DNA of 19,354 bases from Blastocatellia bacterium. Lineage in GTDB: Bacteria; Acidobacteriota; Blastocatellia; Pyrinomonadales; Pyrinomonadaceae. Below the pieces are notes generated by a model. The model was not told the DNA's origin. It saw only the letters and a list, made by a program, of their open reading frames with translations, and did no database searches. The first letter of the stretch is position 1. Each line of letters begins with the position of its first letter. A program made the position numbers and the translations under genes. The DNA is taken from NCBI GenBank assembly GCA_003487805.1, contig DNNE01000196.1, positions 1 to 19,354 on the forward strand. The letters are read 5' to 3'. Shown here one piece after another: positions 6,310-12,646 of the stretch.

Positions 6310-7122
6310 ATGTGTCGCATCCCATATCTAATCGTCATCCTGCTGCTGTCGATGCCATTCGCGGCCGCACAAACAACTTCGCTCGCCGGTGATTGGATCG
6401 GAGAATCCATCTGCTTTGGCAACAATCCGAGTTGTCATGACGAAAAAGTCGTCTATCACATTTCAGTCGATCCGTCGGATTCGACGAAGGTGAAGATCGC
6501 GGCGGACAAAATCGTCGATGGCAAACCCGATCCGATGGGCGTGATCGATCTGAAGTATGACGCGGGCAAACAAATTCTGACCGGCGAAACCCAAACTGCG
6601 AGATATCGTCTCTGGTGGGAGTTCACTATCAAGGGAAACATCATCGAAGGCAAGTTAAGTGTTCTTCCCGACAAGACCATCGCCAGACGTATCAAAGTCC
6701 AAAAGAACGGATCCACGCAAAAGGCACCATCAATGACTCAGCACGCAACCGGAACTTTCGAAGTAAAAATGACGCCCGCGGATGACAAGTCGGAAGACAA
6801 ATCGCTCGGCCGCATGACGATCGCCAAAGATTGGCATGGCGATCTGGAAGGCACCAGCGTGGGCCAGATGTTGACGGGCGGCGATGTGACCAAAGGCTCA
6901 GCCGGTTACGTTGCTATTGAGAAATTCACAGGCACCCTCAACGGCCGCAAGGGAAGTTTCATTCTCCAACACAGCGCCACGATGACGCGCGGCGCTGGTC
7001 AATTGACGATCACGGTCGTTCCCGATTCAGGCACAGATCAGTTAAAAGGAATCAGCGGCAAGCTTGGGATCAAGATCGAAAATGGCAAGCACTCTTATGA
7101 GTTTGACTACAGTCTTGAATAA
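6310..7122 (+). CDS. Secreted two-domain protein with C-terminal DUF3224
   Basis: The 270-residue product has a signal peptide (about 1-20, ending AAA-Q). Residues about 22-130 form a beta-rich domain (SLAGDWIGES, ENVVY-type VVYHISVDPS, KIAADKIVDGKPD) of a kind seen in secreted proteins of this phylum, function unknown. Residues about 142-270 match DUF3224: HATGTFEVKMTP, GDLEGTS, GSAGYVAIEKFTGTLNGRKG, SFILQHS, ITVVPDSGT and GKHSYEFDYSLE. DUF3224 usually forms a stand-alone cytoplasmic protein of about 130 residues with a lipocalin-like barrel and no known reaction. Here it is fused behind an exported domain. The DUF part still begins with Met142 (ATG at 6733) preceded by AAAAGG (6719-6724) 8 bases upstream, so an internal start giving an unexported form is possible. 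The next gene overlaps its end. Confidence 0.85.
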   Translation: MCRIPYLIVILLLSMPFAAAQTTSLAGDWIGESICFGNNPSCHDEKVVYHISVDPSDSTKVKIAADKIVDGKPDPMGVIDLKYDAGKQILTGETQTARYRLWWEFTIKGNIIEGKLSVLPDKTIARRIKVQKNGSTQKAPSMTQHATGTFEVKMTPADDKSEDKSLGRMTIAKDWHGDLEGTSVGQMLTGGDVTKGSAGYVAIEKFTGTLNGRKGSFILQHSATMTRGAGQLTITVVPDSGTDQLKGISGKLGIKIENGKHSYEFDYSLE

Positions 7123-7528
7123 CCTCTTCGAGCCATCTAAACGCAATGTTTGCTCGTCGCTGATCATTCTGTCGCTCCTGCTGATTTCTTCCTGTCAGAA
7201 ACAAGAGCGGGCCGTGCAGACTGCGCAACCAGCCCCCGCGCCGTCGACCATGCCGGCGCGCCCGCCCGGATATCCTCCGCCGGTGATGAACCAGCCCTAC
7301 CCGGCAACCGGCGTCGTGGTGCTAATCAATCGCAAAGAAGGATGGATCGAGATCAATCACGACGAGATCAAGGGATTGATGCCGGCGATGCAGATGGAGT
7401 TTTGGGTGAAGGACAAGTCGCTGTTTAATAATGCAAAGGCCGGCGATCGAGTCGATTTTACAATCGTCGAAACTGAAAAGGGCGAGTACCTGACGGAACT
7501 GAAGCGAGCGTCAAACAAATCACGTTAA
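7097..7528 (+). CDS. CusF-like copper-binding lipoprotein
   Basis: The 143-residue product has a signal with lipobox ISSC (Cys33 from this start), a Pro/Ala-rich linker, then a compact C-terminal barrel of about 70 residues: TGVVVLINRKEGWIEINHDE, GLMPAMQMEFWVKD, KAGDRVDFTI. This matches the CusF/copper-binding domain (PF11604 type), which handles Cu(I) in the periplasm. Likely ligands are His88, Met98 and Met100. The Trp that caps copper in E. coli CusF is replaced by Met95, as in the MPAMxM variant common in other phyla and often found near SCO/cytochrome oxidase assembly genes. No such genes or CusA/B/C pump genes are nearby. The start is uncertain: ATG 7082, ATG 7097 and TTG 7115 all overlap the end of the DUF3224 gene and none has a strong ribosome binding site. 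Confidence 0.85.
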   Translation: MSLTTVLNNLFEPSKRNVCSSLIILSLLLISSCQKQERAVQTAQPAPAPSTMPARPPGYPPPVMNQPYPATGVVVLINRKEGWIEINHDEIKGLMPAMQMEFWVKDKSLFNNAKAGDRVDFTIVETEKGEYLTELKRASNKSR

Positions 7529-7542
7529 CATCGCTAAGAATC

Positions 7543-7626
7543 ACCACAGAGGACACAGAGAAGAACAAGAATCATAAAAACATTCTTCTCATTCCATTGA
7601 ATGGTTTTCTCTGTGTCCTCTGTGGT
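7543..7626. repeat. Inverted repeat at convergent junction, possible bidirectional terminator
   Basis: A perfect 20-bp pair joins 7543-7562 (ACCACAGAGGACACAGAGAA) with 7607-7626. The 44-base loop is AT-rich. It lies 14 bp after the CusF-like stop and about 90 bp from the stop of the convergent gene at 7716. The long stem could end transcription from either side, although the spacing of T-runs is not classical. Confidence 0.8.
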
Positions 7627-7652
7627 TATGAAATCGGTGGGGCTAGTGCCCC

Positions 7653-7703
7653 GTCCCGGTTGCTAGATCGCTGGTTGCGAGCGAGGACGCTTGCGCTCCA
7701 ATC
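7653..7703. repeat. Partial copy of the GCGAGGACGCTTGCGCTCCA repeat
   Basis: The 20-mer GCGAGGACGCTTGCGCTCCA at 7681-7700 is shared exactly with 15625-15644. The left part here (CCCCGTCCCGGTTGC) is a poor match to the other copy's left arm, so this looks like a decayed or half element. It lies between the convergent gene ends. Confidence 0.7.
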
Positions 7704-7715
7704 AAGAGCGAGCCG

Positions 7716-8240
7716 TCACTTCACCAATATCTCTGCCTGAGTTAGATATGCATGCGCCTGTCGCCAATTGATGGCGACAGTGTAAGGAGCGGTATCGAGA
7801 AATGCCGCATCAGCGGATGAGCGGGATATGTTGGTTGACGCGAGTGCCGAGACGTTCACGACGCGCGGCTGATCCACCTGTCGCCACCAGTACGCGCCAT
7901 CCCGAAAAGCATCGAGCGCATTGGTGAGTTTTATCTTCAACTTACTCGCGGGCATTCGCGTAATGACTGGTTCTACTTCGCGTGTTACTTCGTGCAGCTC
8001 TTGTTGAAAAGTTTGTAATGAAACCCGCGCCAGTTTGCCGCTTTCCTGAAAGTCTGCGAGCGAGCGATAGACGATCACATCTCTCTCCAAACGCTTCAGC
8101 GCAGCAATCGCCTTAGCCTTCGCCTCGCCGTTCGCGGCTTCGTTGGTTGATTGATGGACGCGCGCCACGGACTGCGCGCGCATCGTCACAGAACTCAACA
8201 GCAGAATGATAGTCGCAATAACCAGGGGAAATCGGTTCAT
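7716..8240 (-). CDS. Secreted hypothetical protein
   Basis: The 174-residue product has a clear signal peptide: MNRFPLVIATIILLLSSV then a cleavage site near MRAQS. The mature part is mainly helical and charged (AKAIAALKRLERDVIVYRSL, LQTFQQELHEVTREVEPVI), with a later segment rich in Ala/Ser and the word WRQAHAYLTQAEILVK at the end. I do not recognise a family. The heptad-like spacing in the first 90 mature residues could form a helical bundle. The gene stands alone on the minus strand, convergent with the CusF-like gene, and its 3' end meets repeat elements. The ribosome binding site is weak (AGGTC on the minus strand upstream of 8240), but no other start keeps the signal peptide. Confidence 0.75.
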   Translation of the reverse strand: MNRFPLVIATIILLLSSVTMRAQSVARVHQSTNEAANGEAKAKAIAALKRLERDVIVYRSLADFQESGKLARVSLQTFQQELHEVTREVEPVITRMPASKLKIKLTNALDAFRDGAYWWRQVDQPRVVNVSALASTNISRSSADAAFLDTAPYTVAINWRQAHAYLTQAEILVK

Positions 8241-8609
8241 CTACTTGTGACCTATGGTGAGACTGGGCCCACAACTCCTGAGGCAAATCAGCGCAAGGAT
8301 CATGCCTACTTCAGCTTCGCGTCATTCGCTTAAAACGGACGTTCGAGTGTGTTCTTTCGCCAAGGCAGATCAGGACAAGTCGGAAAGACGCCACGACGTG
8401 AAAGCTCACATCGCACACGGGGCTCGGCCCTCAAAAAGGACCAACTAGCTGAACAACATTGCAAGGTCTAGAAACTCGCAATATGATGCGCCTTCCGAAT
8501 TGAGCGTGTCAGAAGCCCGAGCGTAAGCAAGGGCTACGTTATGAACCTTGGCCCTCCCGGACGGTCGGGCTTCTGACTCTCTTACTAAATCATCAAGCGA
8601 GGTCCAGAC
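8241..8609. other. Intergenic stretch with no convincing gene
   Basis: This 369-bp gap separates two divergent genes and must carry the promoters of both. Short open frames in it have Arg/His/Ser-rich translations without ribosome binding sites and look like noise. The right part holds the inverted repeat at 8508-8577. GAGG at 8599-8602 is the ribosome binding site of the gene starting at 8610. I see nothing else. Confidence 0.6.
8508..8577. repeat. Inverted repeat, GTCAGAAGCCCGA family
   Basis: A perfect 13-bp pair joins 8508-8520 (GTCAGAAGCCCGA) and 8565-8577. Inner words CAAGGGC and GCCCTC extend the pairing after a gap. It ends about 32 bp before the start codon of the DinB-like gene, so a leader transcript containing it would fold into a hairpin near the ribosome binding site. 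Confidence 0.85.
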
Positions 8610-9137
8610 ATGAATCGTCCAAATGAATTCGAATACGCGCCCGATTTCCAGGGCTATGTCGATCAGGTCAGCGAGAACGACATCATGGCGGTGCTGCGCG
8701 GTGAGCTCGACGAGCTGGATGTGCTGCTCGCGCATGTGGCTCCCGATAAAGAAACATTCGCCTATGCCGACGGCAAATGGACCATCCGCCAAATGATTGG
8801 TCATCTGATTGACGGCGAACGCGTGTTTGGTTATCGCGCGCTATGCATCGCGCGTGGCGAGAAACAGAACCTGCCCGGCTTTGATCAGAACGATTACATG
8901 TTGACGGCGCCGTACAAACACATCGAACTCGAAGACCTCTTGAGCGAATTGCGACTGGCGCGGCTGTCGAATATCGCAATGCTGCGCAGCCTGGATGAAG
9001 AAGCATGGAACCGCGTGGGCACGGCCAACGGAAATGAAATCACCGTGCGAGCGCTCGCGTTCATCATGGGCGGTCATGTGCGGCACCATATGAACGTGTT
9101 GCGTGAGAGATATCTGACGAATCCGAGTGCTGCATGA
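8610..9137 (+). CDS. DinB-family protein (DinB_2-like)
   Basis: The 175-residue protein belongs to the DinB-fold group with the words WTIRQMIGHLIDGERVFGYR and GGHVRHHMNVLRERY. The metal-binding histidines are His65, His156 and His160. The tract between (YKHIELEDLLSELRLAR, LRSLDEEAWNRVG) is the usual third helix region. Members of this group are metal-dependent and are often linked to thiol chemistry or stress response; the reaction here is unknown. The start is well supported by GAGG at 8599-8602, 7 bases before the ATG. The stop codon overlaps the ATG of the M20 peptidase (ATGA at 9134-9137), which suggests translational coupling, but see the repeat note there. It is only distantly like the other DinB protein at 1340-1810. 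Confidence 0.9.
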   Translation: MNRPNEFEYAPDFQGYVDQVSENDIMAVLRGELDELDVLLAHVAPDKETFAYADGKWTIRQMIGHLIDGERVFGYRALCIARGEKQNLPGFDQNDYMLTAPYKHIELEDLLSELRLARLSNIAMLRSLDEEAWNRVGTANGNEITVRALAFIMGGHVRHHMNVLRERYLTNPSAA

Positions 9138-10765
9138 GAGAAGCGGTTGAACCAGCGATCCAGCCACAGATGGACACAGATTTACACAGATCAACCAACG
9201 CTGAAGGCGGACGGTTGCTTTCGCTCCTATCTGTGTCAATCCGTGTTCATCTGTGGCTCTTGCTTATCGTTGCGTGCTGCACTTTCAGTTTTGCCCAATC
9301 ATCAGTTCGCGACTATCGCCAAGCACACGAACGACAAATCCTGGATGAGTTCACTCGCCTGTTAGCGATTCCCAACATCGCTTCCGACAAAGACAACATC
9401 CGCCGCAATGCTCAGTTCATTCTCGAGATGATGCAGCGCCGCGGGCTTAGTCCTCAGTTGCTCGAAGCGAAATCAAAGGACACTCCACCGGCGGTCTACG
9501 GCGAATGGAAAGTTGCCGGCGCGACGCACTCGATCATTCTTTACGCGCATTACGATGGCCAGCCGGTCGATCCAAAACAGTGGACTGCGTCTCCGCCATT
9601 TCAACCGACTTGGCGCACAGCCGCGATGGAAAAAGGTGGACAGGTAGTTACGCTGCCAACGAGCGGCGAGATCGATCCTGAGTGGCGAATTTATGCGCGA
9701 GGCGCCTCAGACGACAAAGCCGGCGTCATGGGAATCCTCGCCGCGTTCGATGCGTTGAAAGCTCAGAACGCGAAGCCACCTTTCAACATCAAGTTTCTAT
9801 TCGAAGGTGAAGAAGAAGCCGGCTCGCCGCATCTCGGCGAGATTATCGATCTGCATAAAGACCTGCTGCAGTCAGACGCCTGGATCATTTGCGATGGCCC
9901 GGTGCACCAGTCAGGCCGCAAGCAAGTCGTCTTTGGCGTGCGCGGCGATCAGAACGTTGATGTGACCGTCTATGGCGCGAAGCGGCCGTTGCACAGCGGC
10001 CACTATGGCAACTGGGTGCCTAATCCGGCGATGACGCTCTCGCGTTTATTAGCGTCGATGAAAGACGATAGTGGTCGAGTGACGATTGCCGGTTGGTACG
10101 ACGGCGTAGAGCCGCTCGGCGATGCAGAGCGACGCGCAATCGCGGAGGCGCCGGCTTACGATGATGAGTTGCGTGCGGAGCTTGGCCTGGCGCGAACCGA
10201 AGGTAATGGGAAGAGTTTGATGGAAGTGATCAATCAGCCATCACTCAACATAAATGGTATCAGCAGCGGCGACGTGGGCGCGCTCGCCCGCAACGTGATC
10301 CCGACGACCGCGACCGCAGTGCTCGACCTGCGGTTAGTTAAAGGCAACGATTATCGACGACAGATACAGCACTTGTCCGATCACATTCGCAAGCAGGGCT
10401 TCTATGTGATTGATCACGATCCAAGCGAGGCTGAAAGGAAAGCGAACGGGCTGATCGCGAAGGTAGTTGCCCGCGCCGGCGGCTATAACGCGGAACGCAC
10501 GCGCATGGACATACCGATTTCGATGGCCGTTATCGATGCGGTGCAATCGACATCGAAAGACTCGATCGTAAAGTTGCCGACTTCCGGCGGCAGCCTGCCG
10601 CTTTCGATCATCACTGATCGGTTAAAGACTGTTACGATTACCGTGCCGATCGTGAATTACGACAACAATCAGCACGCTGAGAACGAGAACCTGCGACTGC
10701 AGAATCTTTGGGACGGAATTGAGACGCTGGCGGCCGTGATGATGATGAAGTCAACTGAGAACTAG
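9134..10765 (+). CDS. Exported M20 family metallopeptidase (dipeptidase-like)
   Basis: This is a di-zinc M20 peptidase (ArgE/DapE/CPG2 group). The zinc site is visible: His139 with Asp141 in AHYDGQP, bridging Asp193 in RGASDDKAG, catalytic Glu227 and zinc ligand Glu228 in FEGEEEAGSPH, Asp254 in ICDGP, and His514 in NNQHAENE. The dimerisation (lid) domain is inserted at about residues 265-400, with the conserved PLHSGHYG. It should hydrolyse dipeptides or acylated amino acids in the periplasm. The signal peptide core is VHLWLLLIVACCTFSFA-Q, cleaved near residue 54. The first 42 residues contain translated repeat: both arms of the element at 9162-9258 lie within the frame. The ATG at 9134 overlaps the DinB stop codon. 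ATG 9170 (residue 13) is an alternative start. A leader of this length is unusual. Confidence 0.93.
   Translation: MREAVEPAIQPQMDTDLHRSTNAEGGRLLSLLSVSIRVHLWLLLIVACCTFSFAQSSVRDYRQAHERQILDEFTRLLAIPNIASDKDNIRRNAQFILEMMQRRGLSPQLLEAKSKDTPPAVYGEWKVAGATHSIILYAHYDGQPVDPKQWTASPPFQPTWRTAAMEKGGQVVTLPTSGEIDPEWRIYARGASDDKAGVMGILAAFDALKAQNAKPPFNIKFLFEGEEEAGSPHLGEIIDLHKDLLQSDAWIICDGPVHQSGRKQVVFGVRGDQNVDVTVYGAKRPLHSGHYGNWVPNPAMTLSRLLASMKDDSGRVTIAGWYDGVEPLGDAERRAIAEAPAYDDELRAELGLARTEGNGKSLMEVINQPSLNINGISSGDVGALARNVIPTTATAVLDLRLVKGNDYRRQIQHLSDHIRKQGFYVIDHDPSEAERKANGLIAKVVARAGGYNAERTRMDIPISMAVIDAVQSTSKDSIVKLPTSGGSLPLSIITDRLKTVTITVPIVNYDNNQHAENENLRLQNLWDGIETLAAVMMMKSTEN
9162..9258. repeat. Inverted repeat overlapping the 5' end of the M20 gene
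   Basis: Arms 9162-9191 (AGCCACAGATGGACACAGAT...) and 9229-9258 pair at 27 of 30 positions. The left arm encodes residues 10-20 and the right arm residues 32-42 of the downstream peptidase, including the start of the hydrophobic signal segment. It is the same family as 10763-10926. Confidence 0.9.
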
Positions 10766-10926
10766 CCACAGATTAACGCAGATTACACAGATTAATAGGT
10801 TAGCCATTTTAGCTGACCACCCGTTGGTTTCAAGGATTCACGCGAAAGGAAAACATTCAATGTCCCGACAACTCTTGGTTGAACTCTCTTTTTCTAATCT
10901 GTGCAAATCTGTGTTCATCTGTGGCT
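10763..10926. repeat. Inverted repeat overlapping the 5' end of the PPC-like gene
   Basis: The left arm, 10763-10793, begins AGCCACAGATTAACGCAGAT. It pairs with 10895-10926 with a few mismatches and one gap. The left arm abuts the stop of the M20 gene, and the right arm lies inside the next gene, encoding residues 12-23. The right arm is closely similar to 9229-9258 (both end TGTTCATCTGTGGCT). Confidence 0.88.
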
Positions 10927-11303
10927 GTTTTCTGTTTCTGATCTGCGCTGCCGCGCCGGTATTCGCGCAACACGGCGGCAAGGCGGAACCGGGGCGAATT
11001 GAATTCAAGCGCGGCGCCACCAGCACAACTGTTAGCGACGTGATTCGTGGCGATGAAGAAGCCGAATTTGTGCTGGCGGCGAAGAAGGGCCAACGACTGA
11101 CTATCAAGATCACTTCTGTGCCGGTGAAATCCTCGACCTTTCAACTGCTCGGCGAAGACAACGACACGCTCGGGCTTGAACATGACGCGAACTTTGATAT
11201 CTCGATCGTGTTGCCAAAGACGGGTGATTACTTCATCAACGTGAAGCGGCCGACGGAAGCGCGAGGAACCTCGCGATACAAACTAACCATAACGGTGCGA
11301 TAG
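10860..11303 (+). CDS. Secreted PPC-like beta-sandwich protein
   Basis: The 147-residue product has a signal peptide (cleavage near VFA-Q, residue 36). The mature part of about 110 residues resembles a bacterial pre-peptidase C-terminal (PPC) domain: EFVLAAKKGQRLTIKITSV, STFQLLGEDN, DISIVLPKTGDYFINV, then SRYKLTITVR at the end. PPC domains are usually found at the C-terminus of secreted proteases. Here the domain stands alone, so a binding or structural role is more likely. The ATG at 10860 is chosen because AAAGGA at 10845-10850 lies 9 bases upstream; a TTG at 10824 would add 12 unlikely residues. Residues 12-23 (SNLCKSVFICGC) are encoded by the right arm of the neighbouring repeat, so part of the signal peptide is repeat-derived. 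It follows the M20 gene on the same strand and may be co-transcribed. Confidence 0.82.
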   Translation: MSRQLLVELSFSNLCKSVFICGCFLFLICAAAPVFAQHGGKAEPGRIEFKRGATSTTVSDVIRGDEEAEFVLAAKKGQRLTIKITSVPVKSSTFQLLGEDNDTLGLEHDANFDISIVLPKTGDYFINVKRPTEARGTSRYKLTITVR

Positions 11304-11305
11304 AG

Positions 11306-11353
11306 TGCCACGGGCGTCCCGCCCGTGATCCACGCGCAAGATGAGCGTGCCAC
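11306..11353. repeat. GC-rich hairpin repeat
   Basis: CACGGGC-GTCCC-GCCCGTG at 11309-11327 forms a strong 7-bp hairpin directly after the PPC-like stop codon. The following words (CGCAAGATGAGCGTGCCA) resemble 41-57 of this window. There is no T-run, so it is a dispersed repeat that could at most slow transcription or protect a 3' end. Confidence 0.65.
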
Positions 11354-11377
11354 AAACCAACTGAACCAGCATTCACC

Positions 11378-11848
11378 ATGAACAGAATTTTACGCAAACT
11401 CCTGTTCGGCTCGATGGTGCTTTCCATGGTTCTGATTGCCGCTGCGGCGGCGCAGAATCCTGCTGCTGACTTGCAAGAGGTCGAAGTTCCAACTACTGAC
11501 GTCGAAATGGGCTGCCACCCAGAGTGGCGCAACCCGCTCATCATTGGGGACAATCAGGCCCTGCAGAAAGCCCTCGACGAAGGAAGCACCAACTACTGCA
11601 AACTCGATCGGAATCTCAAGATCGCTTTTCAGAAGTACACGCTGATCCTGCTCACTGAGTTTGCCGATTGTCAGGCCATGATTCACGCGCGCGTCACGAA
11701 GGACACGGCAAAGAAACTATATGTCGTGACTCTGGAAGAAAAATATGGGGGCTGTCGCGGGATGACGCCCCACAGTTTCTCTTTTCTGGTGGAAAAGCTG
11801 CCGCCCGACTATTCAGTTCACTTCGCGGATCCTAAACGTATTAAGTGA
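11378..11848 (+). CDS. Secreted hypothetical protein
   Basis: The 156-residue product starts with MNRILRKLLFGSMVLSMVL, followed by an Ala-rich end and probable cleavage at AAA-Q, so it is exported. The mature part has four cysteines (GCHPEW, YCKLDR, DCQAMI, GGCRGM), which could form two disulfides in the periplasm. A central helix pair (NQALQKALDEGS and LKIAFQKYTLILL) is followed by a beta stretch (KLYVVTLEEKYGG). I do not recognise a family. No good ribosome binding site precedes the ATG. It lies 9 bases upstream of the DHFR-like gene on the same strand and is probably co-transcribed with it, but the two have no obvious functional link. Confidence 0.75.
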   Translation: MNRILRKLLFGSMVLSMVLIAAAAAQNPAADLQEVEVPTTDVEMGCHPEWRNPLIIGDNQALQKALDEGSTNYCKLDRNLKIAFQKYTLILLTEFADCQAMIHARVTKDTAKKLYVVTLEEKYGGCRGMTPHSFSFLVEKLPPDYSVHFADPKRIK

Positions 11849-11857
11849 GGTAGCGAG

Positions 11858-12427
11858 ATGCGTAAGATCATCGTTTACATTGCCACCAGCGCCGACGGAT
11901 TTATCGCGCGCAAAGATGGCGCGGTTGACTGGCTCGATCGGCCGAGCACCGCGGGCGATTACGGCATGGTCAAGTTCTTCAAATCGATCGATACGATTTT
12001 GTGGGGACGAAAAACCTACGACCTGGTGCTGCGCTTTAAGAAAGAGGGCAAGGCGACGCCGGACATGGGCGACATCAAGAACTACGCGTTTTCGCGGAAG
12101 CCGCCGAAGAAAGTTGCCGATGGATTTGAGTTCGTCAAAGAACCAATCAAGAAATTCGCCAAACGCCTGCGCGCGCAGAAGGGCAAAGACATCTGGATGA
12201 TGGGCGGGGGCGGTATCATCGCGTCATTCCTGGATGAAGGCGCGATCGACGAATTCATCATTCATCTGATTCCCACATTCATCGGCGAAGGCATTCCGCT
12301 CATCGCGCCGCGCCATCGCACGGCGCCGCTGAAATTATTGTCAGTGAAAAAGTTTTCCGATGGAGTTGTGAGGTTGCATTACGCGGTGTCAGCAGCGCGA
12401 CCGTCGAGTAAGGCGCCCAAGAAATAA
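11858..12427 (+). CDS. DHFR/RibD-fold reductase family protein
   Basis: The 189-residue protein matches the RibD C-terminal/dihydrofolate reductase-like family. It shows the N-terminal strand and loop MRKIIVYIATSADGFIARKD with VDWLDRP, then LWGRKTYDLVL, the nucleotide-binding words DIWMMGGGGIIASFL, and the late strand IDEFIIHLIPTFIGEGIPL. Members use NAD(P)H; most are not true folate enzymes and their substrates are unknown. The last 15 residues are basic and Ser/Ala-rich and probably disordered. It has no signal peptide, so it is cytoplasmic. GAGGTAGCGAG before the ATG gives a plausible ribosome binding site. It is not next to other riboflavin or folate genes, so a role in those pathways is not supported. 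Confidence 0.9.
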   Translation: MRKIIVYIATSADGFIARKDGAVDWLDRPSTAGDYGMVKFFKSIDTILWGRKTYDLVLRFKKEGKATPDMGDIKNYAFSRKPPKKVADGFEFVKEPIKKFAKRLRAQKGKDIWMMGGGGIIASFLDEGAIDEFIIHLIPTFIGEGIPLIAPRHRTAPLKLLSVKKFSDGVVRLHYAVSAARPSSKAPKK

Positions 12428-12459
12428 TTCGTGATGAGTAGTGCACAAGTTCGTGGTGG

Positions 12460-12516
12460 TTCGTGTGATTTCGTGGTTAGTTTTTGGGCAGATCATTAAC
12501 CACGAAACGACACGAA
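12460..12516. repeat. Inverted repeat, TTCGTGGTTA family
   Basis: Arms 12460-12479 (TTCGTGTGATTTCGTGGTTA) and 12497-12516 pair at 18 of 20 positions around a 17-base loop. It lies after the DHFR-like stop codon and could form a hairpin at the 3' end of that transcript. Confidence 0.85.
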
Positions 12517-12540
12517 AAATAGTGTTGCAGTATTTGGCTC

Positions 12541-12634
12541 TCGTCCCGTAAGGACGAAATCTCTATAGCACCTGCTGTAACTAGTTTCGTGAGCCCGTTT
12601 ACGTGCGACATACCAATTTCGCTCCTAAAGGAGC
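12541..12634. repeat. Two short palindromes upstream of the MBL gene
   Basis: TCGTCC-CGTAA-GGACGA (12541-12557) and GCTCC-TAAA-GGAGC (12621-12634) bracket a region in the leader of the MBL-fold gene. The second hairpin contains AAAGGAG, which looks like a Shine-Dalgarno but is about 13 bases from the start codon. It may be a repeat remnant rather than a control element. Confidence 0.55.
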
Positions 12635-12646
12635 TGCGAGAGAACC

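Noticed and set aside
8254..8448. 64-codon plus-strand frame in the 8241-8609 gap
   Set aside because: No ribosome binding site, Arg/Ser/His-rich composition and no recognisable motif.
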